The notes under the pieces are model-generated. The model did no database searches. It saw nothing but the letters and a program-made list of their open reading frames with translations, and was not told where the DNA came from. Made by a program: the position numbers and the translations under genes. A stretch of 64,000 bases of DNA from Pedobacter cryoconitis (lineage in GTDB: Bacteria; Bacteroidota; Bacteroidia; Sphingobacteriales; Sphingobacteriaceae), in the NCBI RefSeq assembly GCF_001590605.1, contig NZ_CP014504.1, positions 4,216,001 through 4,280,000 on the forward strand. The letters run 5' to 3'. Shown one piece after another: positions 40,744-50,590 of the stretch. Position 1 is the stretch's first letter. The number at the start of each line of letters is the position of its first letter.

Positions 40744-42372
40744 ATGCTCAAAGGATTTTTTAACGTACCAACACCTGAGAACGAACCTATTTTAGGTTAC
40801 GCACCAGGAAGTAAAGAACGTGAATTATTGAAAGCTGCTTTAGCTGAAGCACGTTCAAAAAAAGGTGACATCCCAATGTATATCGGGGGCAAAGCAGTCC
40901 ACACTGATAAAAAAGGAACAGTTACTCCACCGCACGATCACCAACACGTTTTAGCACAATATAGCATAGGCGACAAAACTCATGTACAACAGGCAATTGA
41001 TGCGGCATTAGCTGCAAAGCCTCAATGGGAAAACTTGCCATGGGAACAACGTGCAGCTATATTTTTAAAGATCGCTGAGTTAATCTCAGGCCCGTATCGT
41101 TATAAATTAAATGCAGCAACAATGCTTGGTCAATCAAAAAATGCTTACCAGGCAGAAATTGATGCAGCTTGCGAGCTGATAGATTTCTTACGTTTCAACG
41201 TAAGTTATATGGCTGACATTTATAAACAACAACCTCCGGTTTCACCAAAAGGTGTTTGGAACAGAGTTGAACAACGTCCTTTAGAAGGTTTTGTTTTCGC
41301 TTTAACCCCTTTCAACTTTACTGCTATTGCGGCAAACCTGCCAACATCAGCAGCATTGATGGGTAACGTTGTTGTTTGGAAACCTGCCGATACTCAGGTT
41401 TATGCAGCTAACTTATTGATGGAGATTTTCAGAGAAGCAGGCCTGCCTGATGGAGTAATCAACTTAGTTTATGTAGATGGTCCGGAAGCTGGAGAAGTAA
41501 TCTTCAATAGTCCTGATTTTGCTGGTATTCACTTTACAGGCTCAACTGCTGTATTCCAGAACATCTGGAAAACTATCGGTACTAATATTCATAAATACAA
41601 AACATACCCTCGTATTGTAGGTGAAACTGGTGGTAAAGATTTTATCCTGGTTCATGGTTCTGCAGATGCTGAGGTTTCAAGTACAGCGATTATACGTGGT
41701 GCTTTTGAATACCAGGGACAGAAATGTTCTGCTGCTTCAAGAACTTATATCGCGAAAAGTTTATGGCCAAAAATTAAAGAATTGATGCTGCGTGATCTTG
41801 CTACCTTCAAAATGGGTGGAACTGAAGATTTCAGCAATTTTATCAATGCAGTGATTGACGATCGTTCTTTCACTAAACTGGCAAAATATATTGATCAGGC
41901 AAAAGCTGACAAAGGTGTAGAAATCATTGCTGGTGGAAACTACGATAAATCTAAAGGTTACTTTATTGAGCCAACAGTTTTAGTGGTTGATGATCCTAAA
42001 TATACAACCATGAGCGAAGAGTTATTCGGTCCTGTATTGACTGTATATGTATATGATGATGCAGATTTTGATCAGGTATTAACGCTAATTGACACGACTT
42101 CGGGTTATGCTTTAACTGGTGCTGTGATTGCTCAGGATCGTTATGCTATTGATAAAGCATCTTATGCTTTACGTAATGCAGCTGGTAATTTCTATATCAA
42201 TGATAAATGTACTGGTGCTGTAGTTGGTCAGCAGCCATTTGGCGGTGCCAGAGGTTCAGGTACAAATGATAAAGCGGGTTCAATGATTAACTTATTACGC
42301 TGGGCTTCTCCACGTACCATCAAAGAAACATTCGATCCACCAAAGGATTACCGTTACCCATTCATGGGCTAA
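40744..42372 (+). CDS. pruA: L-glutamate gamma-semialdehyde (1-pyrroline-5-carboxylate) dehydrogenase
   Basis: A 542-residue member of the aldehyde dehydrogenase family that oxidises glutamate semialdehyde to glutamate with NAD+ in proline breakdown. The catalytic Cys is in YQGQKCSAASR, the general-base Glu region is VGETGGKDF, and the NAD loop is FTGSTAVF. The N-terminus (FFNVPTPENEPILGYAPGSKER) and the length match the monofunctional P5C dehydrogenase type. I start at the ATG at 40744; the frame is open 8 codons further, into the promoter. No proline dehydrogenase gene is adjacent. Confidence 0.94.
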   Translation: MLKGFFNVPTPENEPILGYAPGSKERELLKAALAEARSKKGDIPMYIGGKAVHTDKKGTVTPPHDHQHVLAQYSIGDKTHVQQAIDAALAAKPQWENLPWEQRAAIFLKIAELISGPYRYKLNAATMLGQSKNAYQAEIDAACELIDFLRFNVSYMADIYKQQPPVSPKGVWNRVEQRPLEGFVFALTPFNFTAIAANLPTSAALMGNVVVWKPADTQVYAANLLMEIFREAGLPDGVINLVYVDGPEAGEVIFNSPDFAGIHFTGSTAVFQNIWKTIGTNIHKYKTYPRIVGETGGKDFILVHGSADAEVSSTAIIRGAFEYQGQKCSAASRTYIAKSLWPKIKELMLRDLATFKMGGTEDFSNFINAVIDDRSFTKLAKYIDQAKADKGVEIIAGGNYDKSKGYFIEPTVLVVDDPKYTTMSEELFGPVLTVYVYDDADFDQVLTLIDTTSGYALTGAVIAQDRYAIDKASYALRNAAGNFYINDKCTGAVVGQQPFGGARGSGTNDKAGSMINLLRWASPRTIKETFDPPKDYRYPFMG

Positions 42373-42378
42373 TCAAAA

Positions 42379-42416
42379 TAAAAAAAGCCGGTAATTAATT
42401 TAACCGGCTTTTTTTA
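42379..42416. terminator. bidirectional terminator between pruA and the carbonic anhydrase gene
   Basis: Perfect 14-bp arms (42379-42392, 42403-42416) with a GCCGGT/ACCGGC core, A7/T7 flanks and an AT-rich 10-base loop. Confidence 0.92.
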
Positions 42417-42441
42417 TAATATTAAATCTCGTTCGAACTAT

Positions 42442-43155
42442 CTATTTAGATTCAACAGGAGATTTTACAAGAGCTTCAACTTTAGGCTTAATCAGACCAT
42501 CTACCTTAAATACTGCAGAAATATGGTCATTGGATTCTGTAGTTACCCCCAAATCTTTGATTAATCCGGTTTCCAAACTGTAAACCCAGCCGTGGATACC
42601 TAATTTTTTTCCATCTCCCCATCTGTTCTGAACAATAGATGTTTTGGTCAGGTTAAATACACCTTCTATAACATTCAGCTCTACGAGTCTGTCTGTACGT
42701 TTTTTATCATCTGAAATCCTGTCCAGTTCATGATAATGTAAACGATAAGTATCTTTTATATTTCTTAACCAGTTGTCAATAATTCCGAATTGCTTGTTGC
42801 TTAATGCGGCGGCAACACCACCACATCCGTAGTGACCGCAAACGATAACATGTTCTACTTCTAAAACATTTACAGCATAATCCAATACACTTAGCATATT
42901 CATATCTGTATGTACCACCACGTTTGCAATGTTGCGGTGAACAAAGATATCGCCAGGATTGGTATTGGTAATCTGGTTAGCAGGCACCCTGCTGTCTGAA
43001 CAGCCGATCCATAAAATTGGCGGCTTCTGTCCGGAAGATAAACGGTCAAAAAAAGCAGGATCTTCAGCTAAAGTTTTCGCTACCCAGTCTTTATTACCTT
43101 GTAATAGTCCTTCGTAAGTTATATTGTGATTGTGGGATTCTAATTTTGCACACAT
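42442..43155 (-). CDS. carbonic anhydrase, beta class
   Basis: 237 residues. It interconverts CO2 and bicarbonate. The zinc ligands are visible: Cys and the Asp-Arg dyad in WIGCSDSRVPAN, and His and Cys in VCGHYGCGGV. Cytoplasmic. The start is five bases from the stop of the SulP transporter gene upstream on the same strand, so it should be co-expressed with an anion carrier; this pairing suggests bicarbonate uptake and conversion. Confidence 0.94.
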   Translation of the reverse strand: MCAKLESHNHNITYEGLLQGNKDWVAKTLAEDPAFFDRLSSGQKPPILWIGCSDSRVPANQITNTNPGDIFVHRNIANVVVHTDMNMLSVLDYAVNVLEVEHVIVCGHYGCGGVAAALSNKQFGIIDNWLRNIKDTYRLHYHELDRISDDKKRTDRLVELNVIEGVFNLTKTSIVQNRWGDGKKLGIHGWVYSLETGLIKDLGVTTESNDHISAVFKVDGLIKPKVEALVKSPVESK

Positions 43156-43160
43156 AATAT

Positions 43161-44756
43161 TTATATTTTATGAATATCTTCAATAATTTTGTCAGTTATT
43201 TTTGGTACTATATAATGCTCTTTGATCTCAACTAAGGTAACTATAATCCCCTTTGTATAAGCATTATGTTTGAAATTGTAAATGGTTTCCAGTACATCCG
43301 GATGGATATATCTGGAGTTGCTTCCATCAATAATAACATTGGTTTCCTGAGGGATTTTTGTCAATACAACTTGTATGGCTGCTTTGTTCAGAAATGAAAC
43401 TTCTTCAGACAGTTTAATTCTCAGATTTTTCTTGTTCCCTTCTTCATGAATCTTGTAAAAGAATGGATTACGCATATTGGTCCGCAGTAAATAAAATACA
43501 GACAACAACATACCGATGGCCACCCCTTTTAATAAGTCAGTTAATAAAACGGCAACGACTGTAATCACAAATGGAATAAATTGATCCCATCCTTTGTGAT
43601 ACATATGTTTAAACAGGCTTATTCTTGTTAGTTTATAACCAGTTACTAAAAGGATCGCTGCCAGACAGGCAAGCGGAATCATATTAATCAATCCTGGTAT
43701 AAAAAGGAAGGACAACAGTAACCAGCAACCATGTAAAATGGCAGACATTTTTGTCTTTCCACCAGCATTTACGTTTGCAGAACTTCTTACAATTACAGAG
43801 GTCATAGGTAAACCGCCAAACATACCGCTTGTCATATTTCCTATTCCCTGCGCAATCAGCTCTCTGTTGGTTGGTGAAACCCTTTTTACAGGATCAATCT
43901 TATCCACAGCTTCGATACTCAGCAAGGTTTCTAAACTTGCCACAACAGCTATCGTTAAAGCAACAATCCAGACTTCCTTATTTGTAATTGCAGAGAAATC
44001 CGGCATGGTAAACAGGTTCGAAAATTCACCCCATCCTCTTACAACTGGAATATTAACCATTTGCTCTGCTCTTAAAGCAAATCCTGTTTGCTGAAAAAAC
44101 AGAGTCATTCCTATACCTAGTATAACAACCAGTAAAGGAGCCGGTACAGCACTCAGCTTTTTGAATTTTGGCCAGAAAATCAGAATAGCAATTGAAAGCA
44201 CGGTAATGATCATTGCTGCCGGATTGAGCATTTTTAGCGCCTGTCCTACAATATTAAACATAGAACCACTGCTTAAGCTTTCATCCAGAAAATCTTTATC
44301 TACACCTAATGCGTGTGGCAGTTGCTTTAAAATCAGTATCAGTCCAATTGCAGCAAGCATTCCTTCAATTACACTCGAAGGAAAATAGTTTCCGATTGTA
44401 CCCGCTTTAATTAAACCGAGCACTATCTGCATTAATCCTGCCAGCATAACTGCAAGTAAAAACACCTGATAACTGCCCAGATGAGCTATAGCGCCAAGTA
44501 CGATGACGGTCAAACCAGCAGCAGGGCCACTCACGCTTAATTGAGATCCACTGAAACTAGCAACAACGATTCCCCCTATAATACCAGTAATCAGACCGGC
44601 AAACAATGGTGCGCCCGAAGCCAGGGCTATGCCCAGACACAAGGGCAGGGCCACTAAAAACACGACTATACTCGCCGGGAAATCGCGCTTTAAATTCTTT
44701 TTTAAGATATATTTCTTCAATCCAGCCTTTGAGGAGATTGAGTTTCCATTCTGCAT
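43161..44756 (-). CDS. SulP-family anion (probably bicarbonate) transporter
   Basis: 531 residues with about 12 membrane segments and a short C-terminal STAS domain (about 435-525; VVLTKIPQETNVIIDGSNSRYIHPDVLE). The membrane domain has SulP landmarks: an N-terminal amphipathic part, SVSGPAAGLTVIV, and SLETLLSIEAVD. SulP members carry sulfate, bicarbonate or other anions. The adjacent carbonic anhydrase gene makes bicarbonate the most likely substrate here, though this remains inference. Confidence 0.88.
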   Translation of the reverse strand: MQNGNSISSKAGLKKYILKKNLKRDFPASIVVFLVALPLCLGIALASGAPLFAGLITGIIGGIVVASFSGSQLSVSGPAAGLTVIVLGAIAHLGSYQVFLLAVMLAGLMQIVLGLIKAGTIGNYFPSSVIEGMLAAIGLILILKQLPHALGVDKDFLDESLSSGSMFNIVGQALKMLNPAAMIITVLSIAILIFWPKFKKLSAVPAPLLVVILGIGMTLFFQQTGFALRAEQMVNIPVVRGWGEFSNLFTMPDFSAITNKEVWIVALTIAVVASLETLLSIEAVDKIDPVKRVSPTNRELIAQGIGNMTSGMFGGLPMTSVIVRSSANVNAGGKTKMSAILHGCWLLLSFLFIPGLINMIPLACLAAILLVTGYKLTRISLFKHMYHKGWDQFIPFVITVVAVLLTDLLKGVAIGMLLSVFYLLRTNMRNPFFYKIHEEGNKKNLRIKLSEEVSFLNKAAIQVVLTKIPQETNVIIDGSNSRYIHPDVLETIYNFKHNAYTKGIIVTLVEIKEHYIVPKITDKIIEDIHKI

Positions 44757-44834
44757 AACATTAATGCTAATTATTACTTATAATTATTTAACTACGGTTA
44801 CTCCCAGTGGGTTTAACCGTTTAATCAATAAAAA

Positions 44835-45176
44835 TTAGCAAAAGTTAGGCGGCGGAGTGGGTACCGAGGGATGATAGGGATCTACATACCGTTTGAAGTG
44901 ATCAATATAACAGTTCCTGATTCCAAAATCTATCAATAATGGGACGTAGGTATACGTGTTATGAAAATCAATCGGTTTGTAGTCGATAAATTTGAGTAAA
45001 GACTTTCCTGAATCACCATCAGAACTATGTTCCTGCTCTAATTGCAGAATAACACTTTTGATAGTATTCTTATCTATATGACCAATAAATACTGGTGCAG
45101 CAGAAATAATCATCTTCACTGTGAAGATGCTTATGAAGGCTATAACAATATGTAATCGATACTTATAAAAGGACAT
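44835..45176 (-). CDS. small membrane-anchored or exported protein of unknown function
   Basis: 113 residues. One hydrophobic N-terminal segment (about 8-27) could be a signal peptide or anchor. The rest is mixed, with a Pro-rich end (SVPTPPPNFC) and two cysteines (one at the very C-terminus). It lies 78 bases upstream of the SulP gene on the same strand and may be co-transcribed with it. I do not recognise a family. No ribosome site strong enough to prove translation is seen. Confidence 0.5.
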   Translation of the reverse strand: MSFYKYRLHIVIAFISIFTVKMIISAAPVFIGHIDKNTIKSVILQLEQEHSSDGDSGKSLLKFIDYKPIDFHNTYTYVPLLIDFGIRNCYIDHFKRYVDPYHPSVPTPPPNFC

Positions 45177-45369
45177 TCTGTGTGTTTTCAGCTTTTTTTA
45201 CTTTCCAAATGTAATACCCAGGAGCACTTATTATCAAAAAAATATGTAAAAAAAATGTAATTAAGTTTTCAGGAGCATTTTTCAAGCTCAAAATTCCCAG
45301 ATTCCCTGTGGATTAATTTAGCATTAACTGTATTTTCGCAGTTCCTAAACCTGATCCCAATATATACTT

Positions 45370-46602
45370 ATGAAAAGATATCTGCTAACCCTGGTTTTAT
45401 TTTATCCGCTGTTAGTCCTCAGTCAAAGCAATAATGCACCTTCTTCTTATGATATCCATGATATTAAGATCACTGGTTATCTTCAGACACAGTTTCAAAA
45501 AACACAATCCCCGGGGATTTCTTCTTTTTCGGGTGGAGATTTTGCAGAAAACTCAGACAATCGGTTTATTATCCGCAGAGGTCGTCTTAAAATTGACCGG
45601 GTTGATAAATATTCCAGTATAGTCTTTCAAATCGATGCAACACAAAATGGCGTGCAATTGATGGATGCCTTTATTCAACTGCACCAACCCGACAATAAGC
45701 GTTTTCAACTAACCGCTGGTCTTTTTAACAGACCTTTTGGCTATTCAATTGTCTATTCTTCTGGCTATAGAGATTTCCCTGAGCGTTCCAGAGTTTTTCA
45801 GACCATTATGCCACGTGAACGTGATATTGGTGCAATGTTATCGTATCAGCCAATTAAAGAACTTCGCTTTTTGAACATAGACGTCGCTGTAGTTAATGGA
45901 AGCGGTCTTTTTGCAAGGGACTATGACTCTAAAAAAGATGTAATTGGTAATCTTTCATTCAAGTTTGACAGTCTGGCCAATAAAAAACTTCATATTGGTT
46001 TTGGCGGATCAATTTATAAAGGTTCAGTACGCAACGGCACCGAGTCTTACTATACGGATAATGGAAATGGATTTACTAAAAATACAGATCCATCCTACAA
46101 AGGCGCTAATTTAAAAAGGAATTATTATGGTGGAAATGTGCAGATCCAATACGATAATACCTTTGGAACAACCAGTCTGAAAGCTGAATATGTTGCCGGC
46201 GTACAACCAGGAGTAGCTGCTTCAAGCTCCATTAGTGGTGCACTGGCCAGTCAGAGTTTTTCTACTCAGCCAGCTACAGACCTTTACCTGCGTAATTTCA
46301 CAGGCTGTTATATTTGGCTTACACAGCAAATCTTAAAAAGTAAGTTTAGCGCTTTGCTTGCTTATGATGTATATGATCCGAACAGCAAGATGAATGAAGA
46401 TCAGATTGGCCTGGATAACAATACGACTGCGGGTGATATTAAATTCAGTACCCTGGGTTATGGAATGACTTATTTATTCAGTTCACGTTTAAAACTTACA
46501 GTTTATAATGAGCGGGTGATCAACTCCCCTACACAATTGACAAATTATAATAAAGATATCAGGGATGATGTCTTTACCACACGCTTACAATATCGCTGGT
46601 AA
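45370..46602 (+). CDS. porin (phosphate-selective OprO/OprP type)
   Basis: 410 residues. A signal peptide (to about 18, LLVLSQS) is followed by an outer-membrane barrel: ITGYLQTQFQ, FIIRRGRLKIDRVD, LMDAFIQLHQP, and a final RLQYRW with the C-terminal aromatic. The RRGRLK segment near the start is typical of OprP-like porins. Cargo could be an anion; next to a SulP/carbonic anhydrase pair, bicarbonate or sulfate is possible but unproven. It has no close downstream partner. Confidence 0.82.
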   Translation: MKRYLLTLVLFYPLLVLSQSNNAPSSYDIHDIKITGYLQTQFQKTQSPGISSFSGGDFAENSDNRFIIRRGRLKIDRVDKYSSIVFQIDATQNGVQLMDAFIQLHQPDNKRFQLTAGLFNRPFGYSIVYSSGYRDFPERSRVFQTIMPRERDIGAMLSYQPIKELRFLNIDVAVVNGSGLFARDYDSKKDVIGNLSFKFDSLANKKLHIGFGGSIYKGSVRNGTESYYTDNGNGFTKNTDPSYKGANLKRNYYGGNVQIQYDNTFGTTSLKAEYVAGVQPGVAASSSISGALASQSFSTQPATDLYLRNFTGCYIWLTQQILKSKFSALLAYDVYDPNSKMNEDQIGLDNNTTAGDIKFSTLGYGMTYLFSSRLKLTVYNERVINSPTQLTNYNKDIRDDVFTTRLQYRW

Positions 46603-46714
46603 TCCGGCCTCCATTTAAAATCCGTCTTGTTTCAATAGAAAATAAGTGATAAACAATTTTAATTTATAAATTTAAAAACGTTCCTATACATTTATAAAAA
46701 CTGAGTTTAATTCC

Positions 46715-48259
46715 ATGGATAATAAGATAAAATTACTACAGGATAAAATAGAACAGGCACATGCAGGCGGAGGCCCGCAAAGAATAGATAGTCAGCATAA
46801 AAAAGGTAAACTAACCGCAAGAGAACGTATCCATTTTCTAATGGATGAGGGTTCTTTTGAAGAGATCGGGATGTTTGTGACCCATAGAAGTACAGACTTT
46901 GGTATGGAGACAGAAAAGTACCCTGGTGACGGTGTAGTAACCGGTTATGGAAATATCAATGGCAGACTAGTTTACATCTTTTCCCAGGACTTTACCATCT
47001 TCGGAGGGTCACTTTCCGAAACTCACGCAGAAAAAATATGTAAGATTATGGAGATGGCCCTGAAAACAGGAGCTCCTTTAATCGGATTAAATGATAGTGG
47101 TGGTGCACGTATTCAGGAAGGCGTGGTATCATTAGGTGGATATGCTGATATCTTTTACCGGAATGTACAAGCATCAGGGGTGATCCCTCAACTTTCAGCA
47201 ATTATGGGCCCCTGTGCCGGAGGTGCTGTTTACTCTCCAGCAATTACCGATTTTACCTTGATGGTAGAAAACACTTCTTATATGTTTGTAACCGGCCCTA
47301 ATGTGGTTAAAACAGTTACACACGAAGAAGTAAGCTCAGAAGAACTGGGCGGGGCAAGCACACATGCTACAAAATCAGGAGTTACTCATTTTTCTTGTGT
47401 AAATGAGCTTGACGCCATTAACCATATTAAACAACTACTGAGTTATATGCCACAAAATTGTGAGGAAACTCCCGCAATTTTAGCTTATAAACCAGATCAG
47501 GATGAATCCAGAGCATCCTTAAATAAAATTATCCCTGACAATGCCAACCAACCTTATGATGTAAGGGGTGTCATTGATCAGCTCAGTGATTCCGGAAGTT
47601 TCCTGGAAGTACATAAAGATTATGCAGAAAATATTGTAGTCGGTTTTGGCCGTCTTGCAGGCAGAAGCATTGGAATTGTAGCCAACCAGCCAGCCTATCT
47701 TGCGGGGGTATTAGATAACAATGCCTCAGTCAAAGCAGCACGTTTTGTCCGGTTCTGTGATTGCTTTAACATTCCGCTATTGGTACTGGAAGACGTTCCT
47801 GGTTTCCTTCCAGGTACAGATCAGGAATGGAATGGTATTATCAAAAACGGCGCGAAATTATTGTATGCATTCAGTGAAGCTACAGTACCAAGAATTACAG
47901 TAATTATCAGAAAAGCATACGGCGGTGCCTATGATGTCATGAACTCCAAACACATTGGTGCAGACATGAACTATGCATGGCCAACAGCCGAGATTGCTGT
48001 AATGGGTGCAAAAGGTGCAGCGGAGATTATTTTTAAGAAAGAAATAACCAGTGCAGCTGATCCAGCTGCTAAATTATTGGAGAAAGAAAAGCTATATGCC
48101 GAAATCTTCGCTAATCCATACCGGGCAGCAGAACGCGGCTTTATAGACGAAGTGATTGAACCTGCAGACACGAGGATCAAATTAATCAAGGCATTTAAAA
48201 TGCTGGAAAATAAAGTAGTGAATAACCCACGTAAAAAACACGGAAATATTCCGTTATAA
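46715..48259 (+). CDS. acyl-CoA carboxylase, carboxyltransferase (beta) subunit
   Basis: A 514-residue protein of the propionyl-CoA carboxylase beta / methylmalonyl-CoA decarboxylase alpha family. It has the twin crotonase-fold halves with oxyanion-hole glycines: NDSGGARIQEGV and GPCAGGAVYSPA in the N-terminal half; DVPGFLPG and GGAYDVM in the second. It transfers the carboxyl group between biotin and acyl-CoA. No biotin carboxylase or carrier gene is beside it, so the partner must be encoded elsewhere. Confidence 0.92.
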   Translation: MDNKIKLLQDKIEQAHAGGGPQRIDSQHKKGKLTARERIHFLMDEGSFEEIGMFVTHRSTDFGMETEKYPGDGVVTGYGNINGRLVYIFSQDFTIFGGSLSETHAEKICKIMEMALKTGAPLIGLNDSGGARIQEGVVSLGGYADIFYRNVQASGVIPQLSAIMGPCAGGAVYSPAITDFTLMVENTSYMFVTGPNVVKTVTHEEVSSEELGGASTHATKSGVTHFSCVNELDAINHIKQLLSYMPQNCEETPAILAYKPDQDESRASLNKIIPDNANQPYDVRGVIDQLSDSGSFLEVHKDYAENIVVGFGRLAGRSIGIVANQPAYLAGVLDNNASVKAARFVRFCDCFNIPLLVLEDVPGFLPGTDQEWNGIIKNGAKLLYAFSEATVPRITVIIRKAYGGAYDVMNSKHIGADMNYAWPTAEIAVMGAKGAAEIIFKKEITSAADPAAKLLEKEKLYAEIFANPYRAAERGFIDEVIEPADTRIKLIKAFKMLENKVVNNPRKKHGNIPL

Positions 48260-48306
48260 ATAGAACTCTATTATAATAAGTTAAAGTTGATCATAAATAT
48301 ATAAAG

Positions 48307-49422
48307 ATGGCTAAAAAGAAAGACGAGAAGCAGAAACATGTATCTGTCGTAACTAAGAAATCACTCCAGTTTTTTGAAGAATATATTAATAACCCATCCC
48401 CTACGGGATTTGAATACCCAGGTCAGAAACTTTGGTTAGATTACCTGAAACCTTATATCGATGAAAGTTTTATCGATAACTACGGAACTGCTGTTGGCGT
48501 AATCAACCCAAAAGCAGAATATAGAGTGGTCATTGAAGCTCATGCTGATGAAATTTCATGGTTTGTAAACTATATCACGAATGACGGATTAATTTATGTG
48601 ATCAGAAATGGAGGTTCAGATCATCAGATTGCCCCATCTAAGCGTGTAAATATCCACACCGATAATGGATTAGTCAAAGCAGTATTCGGCTGGCCAGCGA
48701 TCCACACACGTGGTGCAGGAGAAAAAGAGGAAGCACCTGCTTTAAAGAACATTTTCCTGGATTGTGGTTGCACTACTAAAGAAGAAGTTGAAGCGCTAGG
48801 TGTACATGTAGGTTGTGTAATTACTTATGAAGATGAATTCATGGTATTGAATGACCGTTATTATGTAGGCCGTGCTTTAGATAACCGTGCAGGTGGATTT
48901 ATGATTGCAGAAGTAGCACGCTTACTGAAAGAGAATAAGCAGAAATTACCCTTCGCTTTATACATTGTAAATTCTGTACAGGAAGAAATAGGTTTAAGAG
49001 GCGCAGAAATGATTGCACACCGCATTAAGCCTCATGTAGCTATCGTTACCGATGTTACCCATGATACCTCTACACCAATGATCAATAAAATAACTCAGGG
49101 AGATTTAGCCTGCGGTAAAGGCCCTGTTGTATCTTACGCACCAGCTGTACAAACAAACCTGAATAAATTACTGATTGAAACAGCGGAGAAAAATGACATT
49201 CCATTCCAACGCCAGGCTTCATCACGTTCTACAGGAACTGACACTGATGCTTTCGCTTATTCAAATGGTGGTGTACCTTCAGCACTAATTTCGCTGCCAT
49301 TGCGTTATATGCATACCACTGTTGAAATGATTCATAAAGAAGATGTAGATAATGTGATCAGCCTGATCTACCATTCTTTATTGAATATAAAGAAAGACCA
49401 CGATTTTAAATACAATAAATAA
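48307..49422 (+). CDS. M42 family metallopeptidase
   Basis: 371 residues. A cytoplasmic aminopeptidase of the glutamyl aminopeptidase/deblocking type with two metal ions. Ligand motifs: EAHADEISWF, ALDNRAGGF, the catalytic pair VQEEIGLRGA, TDVTHDTSTP, and the last His in PLRYMHTTVEM. Such enzymes cut short peptides and form large dodecamers. The N-terminus is Lys-rich and has no signal peptide. It ends at a terminator. Confidence 0.92.
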   Translation: MAKKKDEKQKHVSVVTKKSLQFFEEYINNPSPTGFEYPGQKLWLDYLKPYIDESFIDNYGTAVGVINPKAEYRVVIEAHADEISWFVNYITNDGLIYVIRNGGSDHQIAPSKRVNIHTDNGLVKAVFGWPAIHTRGAGEKEEAPALKNIFLDCGCTTKEEVEALGVHVGCVITYEDEFMVLNDRYYVGRALDNRAGGFMIAEVARLLKENKQKLPFALYIVNSVQEEIGLRGAEMIAHRIKPHVAIVTDVTHDTSTPMINKITQGDLACGKGPVVSYAPAVQTNLNKLLIETAEKNDIPFQRQASSRSTGTDTDAFAYSNGGVPSALISLPLRYMHTTVEMIHKEDVDNVISLIYHSLLNIKKDHDFKYNK

Positions 49423-49445
49423 GATTTATCTTCACAGCCTATTCA

Positions 49446-49476
49446 GCGTGTTTGATTTTTCAGACACGCTTTTTTA
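49446..49476 (+). terminator. terminator of the M42 peptidase gene
   Basis: GCGTGTTTGA (49446-49455) pairs with TCAGACACGC (one mismatch; ends 49469), followed by a T run. Confidence 0.85.
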
Positions 49477-49527
49477 TGGCAGCCCCTATATACAGGGGCA
49501 CCTTTTTGAACTAAAAAATAAGAATCA

Positions 49528-50427
49528 ATGAAACCTACGTTATTAATACTCGCAGCCGGTATGGCAAGTCGCTATGGCAGCATGAAACAAATTGATGGTT
49601 TTGGTCCGAACGGAGAGACCATAATTGACTATTCTATCTATGATGCTATCAAAGCTGGCTTTGGTAAAGTAGTGTTTATTATCAAAGAAGAATATGTAGA
49701 AAACTTCAAAGCTATATTTGATACTAAGCTTGAAGGTAAAATAGAAACGGATTATGTGTTTCAGAATTTCGATCTTAAACAATATGGAATTGATATTGAA
49801 ATAGAAAGAAGTAAACCATGGGGAACAGCGCATGCCGTTCTTGCAGCAAGACATGCTATAAAAGAGCCATTCTGCGTAATCAATGCAGATGATTTTTATG
49901 GACTGGATGCCTATGAGAAAATGGTTAAGTTTTTAACTACCGAAGTTACCGGCAGCAACTACTCCATGATTGGTTATGAAATTGGTAAAACTTTATCAGA
50001 TTACGGATCAGTATCCCGTGGCGTATGTAAAGTAAGCGCAGACGGTTACCTGGAAGAAATCATAGAACGCACAAAAGTACTTCGTGAGGGAGAAGCTATC
50101 GTTTACGAAGAAGACGAAAAACAATATCCTTTATCATTAGATACCCGTGTATCCATGAACTTCTGGGGATTCACACCTGAAATGTTTAAAATATCCGAAG
50201 AACTTTTCAGAGACTTTGCACATGCGAACAAAGACAACCCTAAAGCAGAATTTTTCATTCCATTGGTAGCTGATAGCTTATTAAGCTCAGAGACTGCAGA
50301 TTTTAAAGTTGTTCCTACAGATAGCAAATGGTTTGGTGTAACTTATAAGGAAGATAAACCGATTGTACAGGCTTCTATAGATCAACTCGTTAAAGACGGT
50401 GTGTATCCTGAAAACCTGTGGAAATAA
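49528..50427 (+). CDS. nucleotidyltransferase (sugar-1-phosphate type)
   Basis: 299 residues. An NTP-transferase Rossmann-like fold begins at once with LLILAAGMASRYGSMKQID; the metal Asp is in VINADDFYG. The C-terminal half (DTRVSMNFWGFTPEMF, SKWFGVTYKEDKP) resembles the Bacteroidota sugar-phosphate nucleotidyltransferases that often accompany a hexosamine kinase. No kinase or sugar locus is here, so the sugar is unknown. Monocistronic between two terminators. Confidence 0.85.
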   Translation: MKPTLLILAAGMASRYGSMKQIDGFGPNGETIIDYSIYDAIKAGFGKVVFIIKEEYVENFKAIFDTKLEGKIETDYVFQNFDLKQYGIDIEIERSKPWGTAHAVLAARHAIKEPFCVINADDFYGLDAYEKMVKFLTTEVTGSNYSMIGYEIGKTLSDYGSVSRGVCKVSADGYLEEIIERTKVLREGEAIVYEEDEKQYPLSLDTRVSMNFWGFTPEMFKISEELFRDFAHANKDNPKAEFFIPLVADSLLSSETADFKVVPTDSKWFGVTYKEDKPIVQASIDQLVKDGVYPENLWK

Positions 50428-50459
50428 TATACCGCGCTTTATAACAATAAAGCTATCAG

Positions 50460-50494
50460 AAGCCCTTAAATTAAGTTTTAAGGGCTTTTATTTT
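50460..50494 (+). terminator. terminator of the nucleotidyltransferase gene
   Basis: AGCCCTTAAA (50461-50470) pairs perfectly with TTTAAGGGCT (50477-50486), followed by TTTATTTT. Confidence 0.85.
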
Positions 50495-50536
50495 GCCGTA
50501 TATTATTCTTATTGGTGTAAAAAAAACACAAGACAT

Positions 50537-50573
50537 AAAAAAAGAGGATAACCTTTCAGTTACCCTCTTTTTT
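50537..50573 (-). terminator. terminator of dnaK
   Basis: GAGGATAAC (50544-50552) pairs with GTTACCCTC (50559-50567; one G-U on the minus strand), with an A7/T6 flank. Read on the minus strand it ends in a seven-T run and lies 18 bases after the dnaK stop. Confidence 0.88.
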
Positions 50574-50590
50574 ATATAATTACGATTAGA

